40,013 nucleotides of DNA from an uncultured Christensenellaceae bacterium (GCA_910587825.1 CAJUNJ010000003.1:76838-116850), one strand, 5' to 3'; numbered from the stretch's first letter, positions 1 through 11,800 are shown. The notes: generated from the letters alone by a model not told the origin. A program made the numbers and translations.

Positions 1-1900
1 TGGAACGCGCAAAGGCGGACGCCGAGCTTGCAAGAATAAAAGCGGAACTGGAAGCCCGCGCGGCGCATTCGTCCGTAGCGCACACCGACAACAGCGCGCT
101 TGTAAAGGCGCAGATGGAAGCCGAGCTTGCCAAAGCGCAGGCTAAAAACGAGGTCGAACGCGTCAAGGCGGAAGCAGAACTTCAACGCCTTAAAGACGAA
201 ATGGAACGCCGTATGCAGCAGGTCTATGCACCGCAGAACGGTACGGCGCAATATAATGATAACGGCGACTTTGTAAAGGCGCAGATAAATGCCGAAATCG
301 CACGCGTGAAAGCCGAAATGGAAGCCGAGCGTATGAGATTGCAGGCACAGCACGACGTCGAACGCGCCAAGGCGGACGCGGAAATAGCAAGTTTAAGGGC
401 GCAGGCTCTTGCGCAGCATCCTTCCAACGTATCAGACGGCGCAGACTACGTTAAAGCCAAAGTAGAAGCGGAACTTGCCCGCGCGCGCGCCGAAATGGAA
501 GCGGAACGCGCCAGGGCGCAGGCACAGCAGGAAATTGACCGCGTCAAGAACGAGGCGGAAATAGCAAAGCTTAAAGCGCAGGCGGTGCAGACCGTATCCG
601 GCGGCGGACAGCCGTCCGACGAAATGCGCGACCGCATCAACGCCGAAGTTGCGCGCGCCAAAGCGGAAATGCAGGCGGAACGCGACAGGGAACAGGCTCA
701 GGCGCAGATTGAAAAAGCACAGGCGGAAGCCGAGATACAGCGTCTTAAATCGCAGATTGCTACAAATCCTTTCCCCGTTCAGCAGAACAACGACAGCGCG
801 GAGCTTATAAAAGCCAAAGTAGAAGCAGAACTTGCCCGCGCGCGCGCCGAAATGGACGCGGAGCGCAGCAGGGTACAGGCTCAGGCGGAGATTAACAGAG
901 TTACCGCGGAAGCCGAAATAGCAAAGCTTAAAGCGCAGATAGCCACCGCGCAGCAACAGCAGGCTCCCCAAGCCGACAACAGCGCGGTTATAAAGGCACA
1001 GATGGAAGCCGAAATAGCCAAAGCGCAGGCAAGGAACGACATAGAACGCGCCAAGGCGGAAGCCGAAATAGCAAGGCTTAAAGCACAGGTTGAAGAAGCC
1101 GAAAAGAAAGCCGAAGAACGCGCGAAGAAGAAAGCCGAAGAGGCGCAGAGGTTACAGCAGACAGACGCACCCGTTTCCGCGCCTGCGGTCGACAACAACG
1201 AAATTATCAGGGCGAAGGTAGAAGCCGAGCTTGCGCGTGCAAGGGCGGAAATGGAGACGGAACGCGCCAAAGCGCAGGCTCAGGCCGAAATAGAACGCGT
1301 AAAGGCGGAGGCGGAAATTACGAGGTTGAAAGCAGAAGCTATGGCGGCGAAGCCCGCGGAAAAGAGCGACAGCGCGGAACTTGTAAAAGCCAAAGTCGAA
1401 GCCGAGCTTGCCACTGCGCGCGCTCAGCTTGAAGCAGAACGCGTTAAAGCCCAGGTTCAATCCGAAATAGAGAAAGTAAAAGCCGAAGCGGAGATAGCAA
1501 AAATGAGAGCGGACGCATACGTATCGCAACAGCCGCAGTCGCAGAACGATAATGCGGATATAATCAAAAAACAGGTCGAAGCAGAACTTGCAAGGGTACG
1601 CGCCGAAATGGACGCGGAACGCGCCCGCGCACAGGCGCAGGTGGAAATAGAACGCGCCAAAGCCGACGCGGAAATACAGCGTCTTAAAGCCGAAATAGCC
1701 GCGCGCCCCGCAAACGTTCCCGCAAACGACAGCAACGACCTTATAAAGGCGAAAGTAGAGATAGAACTTGCCCGCGCACGCGCAGAGCTTGAAGCCGAGC
1801 GTATGCGTATGCAGGCGCAACAGGAGATTGATAAAGCGCGCGCCGAAGCCGAAATTGCGCGTATGAAAGCCGAAATAGCTTCACATCAGCCCGCACCCAA
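1..1900 (+). repeat. Tandem coiled-coil-coding repeats, about 60 codons each
   Basis: The equivalent codon of each repeat (the hydrophobic residue before EAE) falls at 114, 285, 462, 636, 819, 1002, 1218, 1395, 1575 and 1755. The spacings are 57, 59, 58, 61, 61, 72, 59, 60 and 60 codons. A further partial copy precedes 114 and the array continues left of the window. The longest unit (1002-1217) contains a Lys/Glu-rich insertion around 1090-1145. The copies are similar but not identical at DNA level. Confidence 0.85.
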
Positions 1901-2651
1901 TCCCTACGGAATGCCCCCTTACGGAATGCCTCCTTACGGTATGCCCTACGGAATGTCCCCCTACGGTATGCCTCCTTACGGACAGCCCGTACAGCAACCC
2001 CAGCAGGACAGCAACGCTATTGCTATGATGAAGATGGAGGTAGAACTTGAAAAAATGCGTGCCGACCAGCGCGCCGCGCAGGAAGCAAGCCGTGCCCAGC
2101 AGGAGATAGCGGCGGCAAACCAGCGCGCCGCACAGGAAGCGACGCGCGCCCAGCAGGAAATTGCGGCTGTAAAGATGCAGGCGGCGCAGGAAGCGGCGAC
2201 AATGAAGATGGCTAACGAATTTATGAGACTGCGTTCGGAAAACGGACAGCAACAGCCCGTACAGCAACAGCAGAACCCTTACGGACAGCCTTACGGTTAC
2301 CAGCCCGCACCCAACCCCTACGGAATGCCCCCTTACGGACAGCCCGTACAGCAGGTTCAGCCCCAGCAACCCGTACAGCAGGTTCAACCCCAGCAGTTGC
2401 CTCCCGTTCAGCCGATAATTATTCACACCGCGCCCGAACAGCCAGCAAAAAAAGTAATTGACGCAGACGCGCCCCACTATCAGCAGGCTCCCGCGCAGAA
2501 CGGTCAGACGGGGCAGTATCCGCCCGATTCCGTGACGACGAGTACGACGACTACGACTACCCGCGTTGATACGACCAAGGGTCACGAAAGCCGTACCGAC
2601 AACGATTTTTACGATATAGACGGGTTTTACGACAATTACAACAATAAATAA
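1..2651 (+). CDS. Coiled-coil repeat protein (3' part; gene starts left of the window)
   Basis: The frame is open from the left edge to the TAA at 2649-2651, giving 882 residues with no start visible; the first internal ATG at 114 lies inside a repeat and is not the real start. The protein is mostly a long Ala/Glu/Lys/Arg helix built from repeats of about 60 residues. Each repeat has a core like VEAELARARAEMEAERA followed by QAQxEIxRxKAEAEIxxLKAQ and a short Asn/Asp/Pro/Gln linker. After ten repeats come a Pro-Tyr-Gly-Met stretch, a second Ala/Gln-rich helix, more Gln/Pro/Tyr-rich sequence, a run of threonines and an end rich in Asp, Asn and Tyr. No membrane segment is visible in this part. 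A structural, filament-forming or scaffold role is plausible for such a rod, but I recognise no family and assign no function. Two possible terminators follow, so it is not obviously co-transcribed with the next gene. Confidence 0.85.
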   Translation, partial: ERAKADAELARIKAELEARAAHSSVAHTDNSALVKAQMEAELAKAQAKNEVERVKAEAELQRLKDEMERRMQQVYAPQNGTAQYNDNGDFVKAQINAEIARVKAEMEAERMRLQAQHDVERAKADAEIASLRAQALAQHPSNVSDGADYVKAKVEAELARARAEMEAERARAQAQQEIDRVKNEAEIAKLKAQAVQTVSGGGQPSDEMRDRINAEVARAKAEMQAERDREQAQAQIEKAQAEAEIQRLKSQIATNPFPVQQNNDSAELIKAKVEAELARARAEMDAERSRVQAQAEINRVTAEAEIAKLKAQIATAQQQQAPQADNSAVIKAQMEAEIAKAQARNDIERAKAEAEIARLKAQVEEAEKKAEERAKKKAEEAQRLQQTDAPVSAPAVDNNEIIRAKVEAELARARAEMETERAKAQAQAEIERVKAEAEITRLKAEAMAAKPAEKSDSAELVKAKVEAELATARAQLEAERVKAQVQSEIEKVKAEAEIAKMRADAYVSQQPQSQNDNADIIKKQVEAELARVRAEMDAERARAQAQVEIERAKADAEIQRLKAEIAARPANVPANDSNDLIKAKVEIELARARAELEAERMRMQAQQEIDKARAEAEIARMKAEIASHQPAPNPYGMPPYGMPPYGMPYGMSPYGMPPYGQPVQQPQQDSNAIAMMKMEVELEKMRADQRAAQEASRAQQEIAAANQRAAQEATRAQQEIAAVKMQAAQEAATMKMANEFMRLRSENGQQQPVQQQQNPYGQPYGYQPAPNPYGMPPYGQPVQQVQPQQPVQQVQPQQLPPVQPIIIHTAPEQPAKKVIDADAPHYQQAPAQNGQTGQYPPDSVTTSTTTTTTRVDTTKGHESRTDNDFYDIDGFYDNYNNK
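1902..1986 (+). repeat. Pro-Tyr-Gly-Met coding repeat
   Basis: Short in-frame repeats encode PYGMP-type units (PYGMPPYGMPPYGMPYGM and onward), and a second smaller block (NPYGQPYGYQP, NPYGMPPYGQP) lies at about 2275-2345. They separate the long helical array from a second Ala/Gln-rich helical part. This is low-complexity sequence of the kind seen in flexible or self-associating tails; that role is an inference. Confidence 0.8.
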
Positions 2652-2655
2652 TTTA

Positions 2656-2678
2656 AGGTAATTTTTACCTGTTTTATT
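2656..2678 (+). terminator. Weak hairpin after the coiled-coil gene
   Basis: AGGTAA (2656-2661) and TTACCT (2665-2670) pair around a three-base loop and are followed by GTTTTATT. It begins five bases after the stop codon. The stem is short and AU-rich, so it is at best a weak terminator; the stronger hairpin at 2705 is the better candidate. Confidence 0.3.
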
Positions 2679-2704
2679 GGCAAAACGGCGACAAAACGCT
2701 AAAA

Positions 2705-2745
2705 AACCGCACTTTTCCGCGTATACGGAGAGGTGCGGTTTAATT
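2705..2745 (+). terminator. Intrinsic terminator of the coiled-coil gene
   Basis: AACCGCAC (2705-2712) pairs perfectly with GTGCGGTT (2733-2740). An inner TCCG/CGGA stem (2716-2719 with 2726-2729) may extend the fold. An A-run precedes the hairpin and a TTTAATTATTA tail follows. The tail is mixed T/A, so efficiency is uncertain. It lies directly before the promoter of the first giant gene. Confidence 0.7.
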
Positions 2746-2761
2746 ATTATATAATTAACTG

Positions 2762-2790
2762 TTGACATAATTGTCGGCATATGCTAAAAT
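2762..2790 (+). promoter_or_regulatory. Sigma-A promoter of the first giant surface-protein gene
   Basis: TTGACA at 2762-2767, a 17-base spacer, and TAAAAT at 2785-2790. The expected transcription start is near 2797, which places the 5' end of the RNA at the base of the leader hairpin. Confidence 0.88.
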
Positions 2791-2795
2791 AAATA

Positions 2796-2864
2796 ACGGT
2801 AAAATGGATATTGGGGTGTCACACTCTTTGAAGTTTTTACCGTAAAACGAAAGCGAGGTACGGT
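2796..2864 (+). promoter_or_regulatory. Conserved 69-base leader with 5' hairpin, copy 1
   Basis: ACGGTAAAA (2796-2804) pairs perfectly with TTTTACCGT (2835-2843). Inside, GGGGTG (2813-2818) can pair with CACTCT (2822-2827) using two G-U pairs. The first 22 bases differ at one position from the leader of the second giant gene, and the block 2847-2867 is also shared. A likely ribosome-binding site, GAGGT at 2855-2859, lies five bases before the ATG. An alternative fold pairs TACCGT (2838-2843) with ACGGTA (2860-2865), which would enclose this site. I do not recognise a known riboswitch class; regulatory function is inferred from conservation and position. Confidence 0.55.
2804..2845 (+). CDS. 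Possible leader peptide (13 codons, begins MDIGV)
   Basis: A short frame, MDIGVSHSLKFLP followed by TAA, starts within the leader only a few bases after the predicted RNA start, so it would need leaderless or near-leaderless initiation. The other giant gene has a frame at the equivalent position with the same first five residues, and the fifth codon differs synonymously (GTG versus GTT). The similarity could equally reflect conserved RNA structure or recent duplication. Translating it would disrupt the 5' hairpin. Confidence 0.25.
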   Translation: MDIGVSHSLKFLP

Positions 2865-5800
2865 ATGCAAATTACGGGTACTAAAAAATTAATTATAATA
2901 TTATTGTCAACGGTCTGCGCGTTTGCGGCAGGACTCGGCGTGCTGTTCGGCGGCGGGGTCGGGGCGGAAGCGTTAAGCGCGGACGGCGGAACGGTAAGTT
3001 CCGTTACGGACGAAAAGGTTGACGGGTACAGCGCAACGGATAAGCTTTATGCGGAAATAGAAAACGCCGGCAATGCCGACGGAATTTCGGATACGCAAAA
3101 TCAGCAGTCTGACGAGCGCGAAACGGAAGATACCGCGGAAAGCGAATACGACGAAAGATATGACGAAGGCGTTATACTCGAAATTGCGGAAAGGTTAAAC
3201 GTAGACGTTAAATTAATAAATATGTATTTACGCGCCAAAGAAATAGACGCGCGCGATATTCTTGCTCAACTTGAAGAAGATAAAGATACGGTTGAAAACA
3301 CTCCCGAATACGAAGTACAGGTTGTTGCCCCCGGAGAAGAGGCGGAAGAACCCGAATACGAACCTTTAAACGGGGATATTATTCTCGAAGAAATTGACGA
3401 ATTTAAAAACGAATACGAAGCGGGTGCTATCTCTCTCGATGAAGAAGCCGAAGATGAAGACTGGTATGTTGCGCCCGATGAAATTTCAAGTTATTACAGT
3501 TGGACTTATTTTCGCTGGAACGATGCGAGAAATATAGGAGTTTATCTTTCAAAAGCAGCAAGCGCAACCGAAGTTCATGGATCGGGGGCGGTTAGGTCTT
3601 TTGTTAGTGGTGCAGCTTATACTCGTTTTACTATTAAGCTTGCGCCGGGGGAACAATTCACTGCGACTTTAGTCGGTAATTCTGCATACGGTACAAACTG
3701 GACGCGTGCTTATATAACCTATACTGCAAATTCGCACTGGGCGAGAACATTATGTTATCAAGACGCGATTGATAACGGTGGAAAAAAATCTATATTTACA
3801 ATAGACGGCGATGCTCCTACAGGTACAAGGTTTGCGGTACGCAAAAATTTTACTGCGAACTATGCGAGTTGGCCGGAGAGTTATTATATGTTTTATTCGC
3901 CTGACGGCGGACAAAACAATAGCTGTAAATATTGGTGCCTTTATTTCGACGTAGAACGTTCCGATCCGCCTAAGCCTACTATTGTAAACGAAAGCGGCGT
4001 AACCGGTAACAGAAAGGACGTTGTTTTCGACGGCAATCAGGCGACAATCAGTATGCGTCCCGACTTCGGAGCGAGCTTGATGAGATATGAGCTTGACGAC
4101 GATACGGAACTTATGGCAAGATCTCAGCACGGCAACGAGGGGACCGGCGGCGCAACAATTACGTTCGGTTCAAAAGTGGCGGGCGAACACAGAATACGCC
4201 TTCTCCCCCCCGAGTCTACAAACAAATGGAGCGACGGTTCTTCCACGCCCGTAGATTTTGTGCTTAACGTACAATTGCGGACTACTTCGCAACCCGTTTT
4301 GCAGAGGGAGGCGGGCGTTGCGACAAACGGCAAAAGCAAGACCGTACACGACAACGGCGATTATCAGACGATAACCTTCCTCGGCGTGGATAAAAACTTC
4401 GTCAACTGGACGTCAAACGGTCTTGTATTGCAGTCCTGGGGCGACGACGGAACGCTCGTACTTAAACAGCGTGAACAGGGTACTTATACAATTAACCTGT
4501 TTTTGACAAACCCCGCGGGTTGTAGCTGGGTGGGCGGTTCAACCGATACATTGCAGTTTTCGTTTATAATAGCCGAAATGTACATAGACAAACCGGTTAT
4601 GGCGGATTCGCCGGGGAGTACCACCAAGACGGTGGATTATACCGGTGAAGCGCAGTCACTGACCGTTTCACCGGCTATTATGAACCAGCTTGTCATAGTC
4701 ACGGCGGGTGTGTCCACCAACGCGACGGACGCCGACGGAGACGGGGTCAACGATTCGGTAGAATTTTCAATGACCGATTCGGCAACCGTTACCATAATAA
4801 TTTCTCCCGAAAAAGGGTACGTCTGGCGTGACGGAACCAAGACGCAGATAGTGTTTACGTTTACCATAAACGCCGTCTCCGTATCCGCGCCGAGGCTTGC
4901 GCTTGAAGAGGGGGTATCGGGCAACCGGAAGACTATAACTTTCAACCCTGCTTCGGGCTGGTACGGAACGCTTAAAATAATAAATATTCCTAAAGAAGTA
5001 ATAGCCATTACAACCGCCCTTACGACGGATAGCTGGGAAGACGGCGAACTTGTTTTAAAGGCTTCCAACGCGCTTGTATATCAGGTAACGTTTGCGCTTA
5101 CAAGCATAAACTACCAATGGGCGCCGGGGACGGTAGTTCCTACCTTCTATTTGCAGATAAACAGGTATGCACTGCAATTACCGCACATTATCTACGATAA
5201 CGACGAAAACAAGATAGAAGGCGACACCAAGACGGTGCATTTTTCCGACCCTGCCGAGGATAAGTTCTTCAAATTGTATACGGGAGGGTTTACGCGGAAC
5301 AACCAGATACTTTTAGACTATCTTGTCGATATAGACGGCAGATCGCTTACGGAAGTCTGGGGAACGGACGAACCTATGCTTACCCTCCGCGGAGAACACG
5401 CGGCAAACTATATAATTAACATTACCCCTACAAGCAACTATTGCTGGAACGACGGCGACCCCGATTCATTGCAGGCGACGCGTATGGTGTCGTTTAAATT
5501 CGTCATAAACGCCATACAGAAAGACATAGTCCCTATGTACTCCAACATCAACGGGGCGTGGGTGCCCGCCCCCACAAGGGAATCTTTTGCGGACTACGAC
5601 GGTTATGCCAAAAAGTTCAGGATAGGCGCGGAAGACAGGGATACGCAGAAGTTCAGTAATAAGGATATGAACTACTTTATAGTAGACCAGTCCTTTAATA
5701 TCGTCACTTCAAGCGAGCTTGTCTGTACGCTCGGTCCCAACGGCGACCCCAATTATCTGGGACTTTTGGAATTCGAAGCTGTCAACGCCGGAACATATAT

Positions 5801-8800
5801 AGTAATGGTGCAGTTGAGAGATACCGACTACGCGTGGCGTGACGGCTCCGGCGTAAACGTTTACTATACGTTCACAATCCGCGCAAAACCTGTTGACGCA
5901 CCCGTAATTCTTCCCGAAGAGTGCGGTGGTTACGAACTCAACGTCCAGCGCGACTATATTTACGGCATATACGACGGCAACTTCTTTACGTTGGGTATTA
6001 ACGTCAAGTCAGCCGACTATATAATGGTCGTGCTTGACCCCAACAACGAGGACAACGACCCCGATATGCCCGGCGGCAAGGGTATCTGGCAGTATTCGCG
6101 TTCGCAGGACGACAGTAACAGCGATTACGACCGTCTTGTGCTTAGGGCGTTAAACCAGGGCACGCACTTATGCCGTCTTATGATAGACCCCGAAAATCCC
6201 AACTTCCGTTGGGCGGACGACGTGCCGTTCTACGAATTCAAGATAATAATAGACTTTGCAATAGTATCGGGCGTTACTTTTTATTATGAAAACGACGGCG
6301 AAATCAGGGAAATAGGCGAATCGGGTTCTATGTACACCGACGCAACCTTTATAACCGACGACGTCCAGAATATCATAGTAAGGCGCAGTGACGAAAGCAC
6401 GTTTACAAATACCCCGTTCGAGTCGCAGTTTACCTATAAAATTACCGCGACCAACGGTTATGTCGAAGATAAGGACGGACTTATCGTTCCCGTGGACGGC
6501 AATTCGGTTTACGGCAAGTCGCAACTCAGTCTCGGCTTCTATCACGCGGATACATATACCGTGCAGGTTTATCTTACAAAGAACTACCGCTGGGAAGCTA
6601 AAAATATGTCGCAGACGGCGCCGTATTGGTGTATGTTCCAGATACGTCCGAAACAACTTGCGCTGCCCGAAATTTCGCCCGAAGTCGATATGATAGAGGA
6701 AGACGGCGATTTGATAAACGGCCATTCGAGAACGAAAACCGTCACTTACAACAGAACGCAACGCAAACTTGCGCTTGACCTCGGCGACGATTACAAGGCG
6801 TTTGAAGTATCCAATACAAGCGAGTGGATAAAGCACGACCCCGACAACGATAATCCCCACCTGATGATTTATCAGGCTCGCGACGCGGGCGAACACAAAG
6901 TGTACATCACACTTTCAAACAACAATAACTATCAGTGGAGTATGGGTCCCGGCGTGTCGGTTGAATACACGCTGAATATTCAACCGAGAGCTGTAGATTT
7001 GCCTTTGGCATATCTCATCGATTCGCAAACGGTTAAGGATTGGGGCGAGACGGTAAATTCTATAACGCAGGATATTGCCGAAACGACAGACGGCGCGGTT
7101 CTGCTTACCGAAAATTCTTTGCCGCAGCCTATGTACACCAAAAACCCGTACAGGGTATATCTGTACGGTGAAGCGGTTATAAATTCCGACGTGGATATAT
7201 CCATAGTCCCGCAAAACGCTTCAAACGCGGGTATAACCGAAAAGGGCGACGTAACCATACAGGCGCAGAGGCAGGGCGCGTGGGTATCGGCGATAAACGC
7301 CAACACATACGCCGTAACTATAAAATTCAACTTAAACCCCGCGGGTACGCCCAACTGTACCTGGGCGGATACGGGATTCAGCACTGCAAGAGAACTTAAA
7401 TACGAAATTCTCAAAATGGTAGTCGACGTGCCCGTTATCGAGGGTTACGAAGATCAGGAACTCGAAAACGACAGCCATTACGCTTATTTCACTTATGACA
7501 ATGCAAGCCATTCGATAAACGTTTTAAACTGTCTTTCGGGCGAATATATGCAGTACGACTGGGACAGAACGCGTACCGACGCGGAGTATGTTCCCGATTC
7601 TGGCTCTGCGGCGTTCAGGACGGTCAGCGTTGCAAACGTGGGAATAGATTATATTCTTACTGTTTTGCTTGACGAACCCAACCAGCGTTGGAATATAGAC
7701 GGCGAAGCCGACAACACTTCGCCCAAGAAGTATCATATCGTAATGCAAAAGGCGGGGGTTGAAAAGCCCGTGATTTTGCAGGACGACCCCGACGCCGAAT
7801 ACGACGACGTTTCGAAAACCGTGCTTTACGACGGTTCCAACCGCATAGACGAACTTACAATTCAAGGCTTAACATCCGAATGGATGACATACAAACTTGC
7901 AAGTTCGCTTACTATGCAGAGCGTTTACAACGACAGCACGCTTATTGTAAGCACGGATTCGCAGGCGGATAAATATTCGGTAGTTATAAGTCTTCGCGAC
8001 CCGACCAATATGAAGTGGATGGGAACCGAGGACGATTCCGACGACCTCGATTTAAGCCTTATCGTCAAACCCAGTCCCGTATTTAAACCGGTGGTCGATT
8101 CCGACAACTGTACGGGCAATTACGAAGGCATAGACGATCCTTTCCCCGACGATTACACTATGGTGGTAACCTATAACGGCGACTTCCAGTATATCGCAAT
8201 AGAAAATTATCTCTATCACGACGTAAACAACCTTATGCGTTCGACTACGATATCTTCAAGCAAGTTTGCAAGTTCAGACTTCGACGAAGACAAGGCGCTT
8301 CTCATTTTCGGTGCCAAAAACGTCGGCGAATATACGGTTCAGATTACTCTTTCGCAGAATGCCGAATGGGAAGACGGAACGGGCAACGTTCCCGTCAACA
8401 TTACGCTGAGAATCGAAAAGGTCAAGTACGACACGCCCGTCATCTACGACAACGGAAATGCGGACGAAGTCGTAACGCAGTTCGGCAAGACCATAACATA
8501 CGTTCTCAAAACCGAACAGGTTATAGAAATAGTCAACTACAACGCAGATATAATGTCGCTGTGGGCAACGTCTTCTTCCGTAACGGGTAAAGAACTTGTC
8601 AACAAAGGTATTGACGAGACGACGGGTTACTACGTGTTCGGCGCGACCGACGCGGGCACCTATTCGGTTACGTTCAGACTTAAAGATTTCACCAACGAGC
8701 GTTGGGATTATGCCGACAACGAGACTATTACGTTTACTTTCGTAATAAACAAGCTTTCCATAGCAACGCCTTCATTCGAAAGCGCTTACAATCTGTCGCA

Positions 8801-11800
8801 GGACAGCATTACCGCGAACGCGTTTACGGCTACGTACGATTCGAGAAACCGTACGGCAATAGTAAATAACGTACTCGGCGTGGATTATATGACTTTCGAG
8901 CCTGCCGAAAACTACAACTCTTCCGGCACAACGAGGTTCGTATACGACAGCGTTGCGCTTGCAAGTTCGTACAATGCGGCGGAAGGACGCAACTCTACCG
9001 TGGAAGAGCTGCTCGGTTATACCGACAAGCACGTCTTCGATAATTCGGCAATAACGCTTGCGGACGAAATCGACAAACAAAACTTCATAACTATGAAAGC
9101 CACCCGTACGGGCGCTTACACGGTTAACTTCGACCTTACAGACCCTGCAAACGTTCAGTGGGACGACGGTTCGGTTACGCAGAAGCCCCTTACCCTCAAT
9201 ATCAGAAAGATGCAGTGCGCCGCTCCTTCCGTGGACGGAAGCAATACGGCGAATTACACCGGCAAATATATAGAGTTTAAGGTAAAAGACGCGTTTAACG
9301 GACGCGAAACGCAGGACGATTTCGACAACAACATTATTTCGACTTTCGAATATGAAATACACACCATAGGCGCCGCGGTATCTCCCGTACAGGGCGCGCA
9401 GATGGAACTTGTAAGCTGGTTCGGCGGAAATATGGTTTTGCGCGCGCTTGAAGTGGGTACTTATTCGGTTACTATCCGCATAAGGGATACGGACACAACA
9501 GAGTGGACGAATACCACGGCGACGACAAGGACGCTTACTTTCACGATAGAAAAGAGCGCCGTTACCCCCGTAATTACCTATACTTCGGCTGATTCGTCGT
9601 TTGTTGCGGGTTCCAACAGGTGGACGATAAGCACCCCCGTTATTGCCAACATCGCGTTCAATAACGTCTGCGTAAGGGAAGACGGCAGGCTTGACTTAGG
9701 TTTTGCAGTGGAAGCCAACTTCGTTAAGAGAACGGCTCCCGATATCAAGTACACGCCCACGGTTGCAACTCCTCCTTCCGACCTTGCGGTTCCCCCTGCA
9801 GATATGGCGGCGGGCGTACCCGTTGTGTCGACGGTCAACCCCAAATGGTCGCTCGTCAAAAATGCGGACGGTTCTTACAGCCTTATATTCGCTTATTCTA
9901 TTCTTTACGGAACGGACAACATAACCAAGGGTACGTTCAGTATGAATATCGACCAGAACGGCGACAGCGGTAACTATACGATAAAACAGGCGAGAAGCGA
10001 ATTCAACATTATCGCCGACAGGGCGCCTTTCGACGAATCTACGCTTATCTGGCAGTACAGAATAGACAACGACCCCGACGGTAAAGTCAATACTCTTACC
10101 CTTGCCGATTTCGGTCTGACCGATTGGAAGCAGAACAGCAACAGGGATAACCCCTTGGAATTGGATTATCTCACCGACGGCGGGGCTTATATATTCAATA
10201 TCTTTATGAATGACGACGGTATGGCAGGACACGACGGAGCCGGATACGAAAGGTTCGACGCGGCGCTTCTGAGCTGGGAAGTCAAGTGGGACGGCGTGTA
10301 CGGCGGAAGACAGAGTGCAATGTACGCGGGTACCTACTCGGTAAGCATAAGAATTTCCGCCAAGGACGCGGACTATTACAGCTTCGACGACACAACATAT
10401 ACGCTGTGGTTTAAAATAAAACCCGTGCTTTACGACCTTTCGGGACTTTCGTGGGATTACAGCGGAACGCCGTTTACGTTCGACAATACGGCTAAATCGG
10501 TAAAACTTATCGGTTCGCTTCCGTCGGGACTTACGGTGTCTACTTATCTCGTAACGGATCACGACCTCAACACGCAGACGTACGCGGGACATTATAAAAC
10601 CGCGCTGACGTTCACTACGTCCAACGCAAACTACCAGCTTCCCGTAATGGGCGACGATACTACCTATATCTGCCCCGACGGCTTCCCTTGGGAAATCGAA
10701 TGGGATATCGAGAAAGCCGATCTTGAAGTGAGGTGGAGAAAGACGCAGTCTTCGGACGGTTCTTCGCTGGCGTACGTGCCTATGCTTGCAGAACACGGCG
10801 AAAAGGTAAATTATATTTTCTACCGCTGGGCGGGAATAGAAGGCTGGGTTGAAACAGACAACTTCGCGCACAACGAAGAGACGCAGTTTAAAGTTGTGGT
10901 AGAGCTTAAATCCAACCCCGTCAACCCCGCGACGGATTATGCAAACAATTACGTGCTTAAATTTGTCGAAGAAGACGACCCCGACCTTTTGGAAACGGTA
11001 TTCACGTTGGGCGGCGACGTTAATTACATCGCAATCAACGTTGACGTAAATTCTGAAAAGTCGACCGACGCGGACGGCAATATCGTCTATGAAGGCGGAA
11101 GACTTGCCTCCGGCAACGACCCTGAAAATATAATCAATAAATTCGGCTATACGGGCAAACCTTTCGAAGCCGTTATGAGTATTTTCAGCGAACCGAGCGG
11201 TGAAATAACTCTCGACAATATAATTCTTACTTATTACTCTTCGGTTAACTACAACAAGCCTCTTGCGGGCGCGCCCGTCAACGCAGGTAAATACAAGGTT
11301 AAGCTTACGCTTATAAACATACCCGAAAACGGCATAGAATACGCGCTCAGCGACCGAGAATTCTATTTTGCCATAGAATTGGGTACGTTCGATTCCGAAA
11401 AGATTTACTGGCAGTACAGCCATACCGACGATAAGGGCAATATCACCCGTGCCAAGTACGATTTCGACAGCAGCAAATGGGTACAGTCGTATTATTGGAA
11501 CGAAGCCGACCAGAAAGAAGTTACCGACAATTACGGTTCGGAAGTGACTTTCACATACGACGGACTCGGTCATACGGTAGAACTTGTAAGCGAAGACGAC
11601 AGACTTGTCATAAGAACAAAGAACAAGGCAAACATCAACGCCGGCAGTTATACGTCGACGGCAACGTTCAGCTACGACGGCACAAAGTGGAACGCGCCCG
11701 AAATCGCAAACGTGATGGATTGGGTTATAGAAAAGGCGGAAATAAGCCTTGCGGCGATAAGCTGGAACTACACGGGCGACTTCGTCTATAAGCTCAGCGG

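Noticed and set aside
9696..11573. A 625-codon open frame on the minus strand inside the first giant gene, with several other long antisense frames
   Set aside because: They lie wholly opposite a coherent repeat-protein frame, are rich in Arg, Val, Tyr and Phe as expected for the complement of its codons, and show no domain pattern or start signal.
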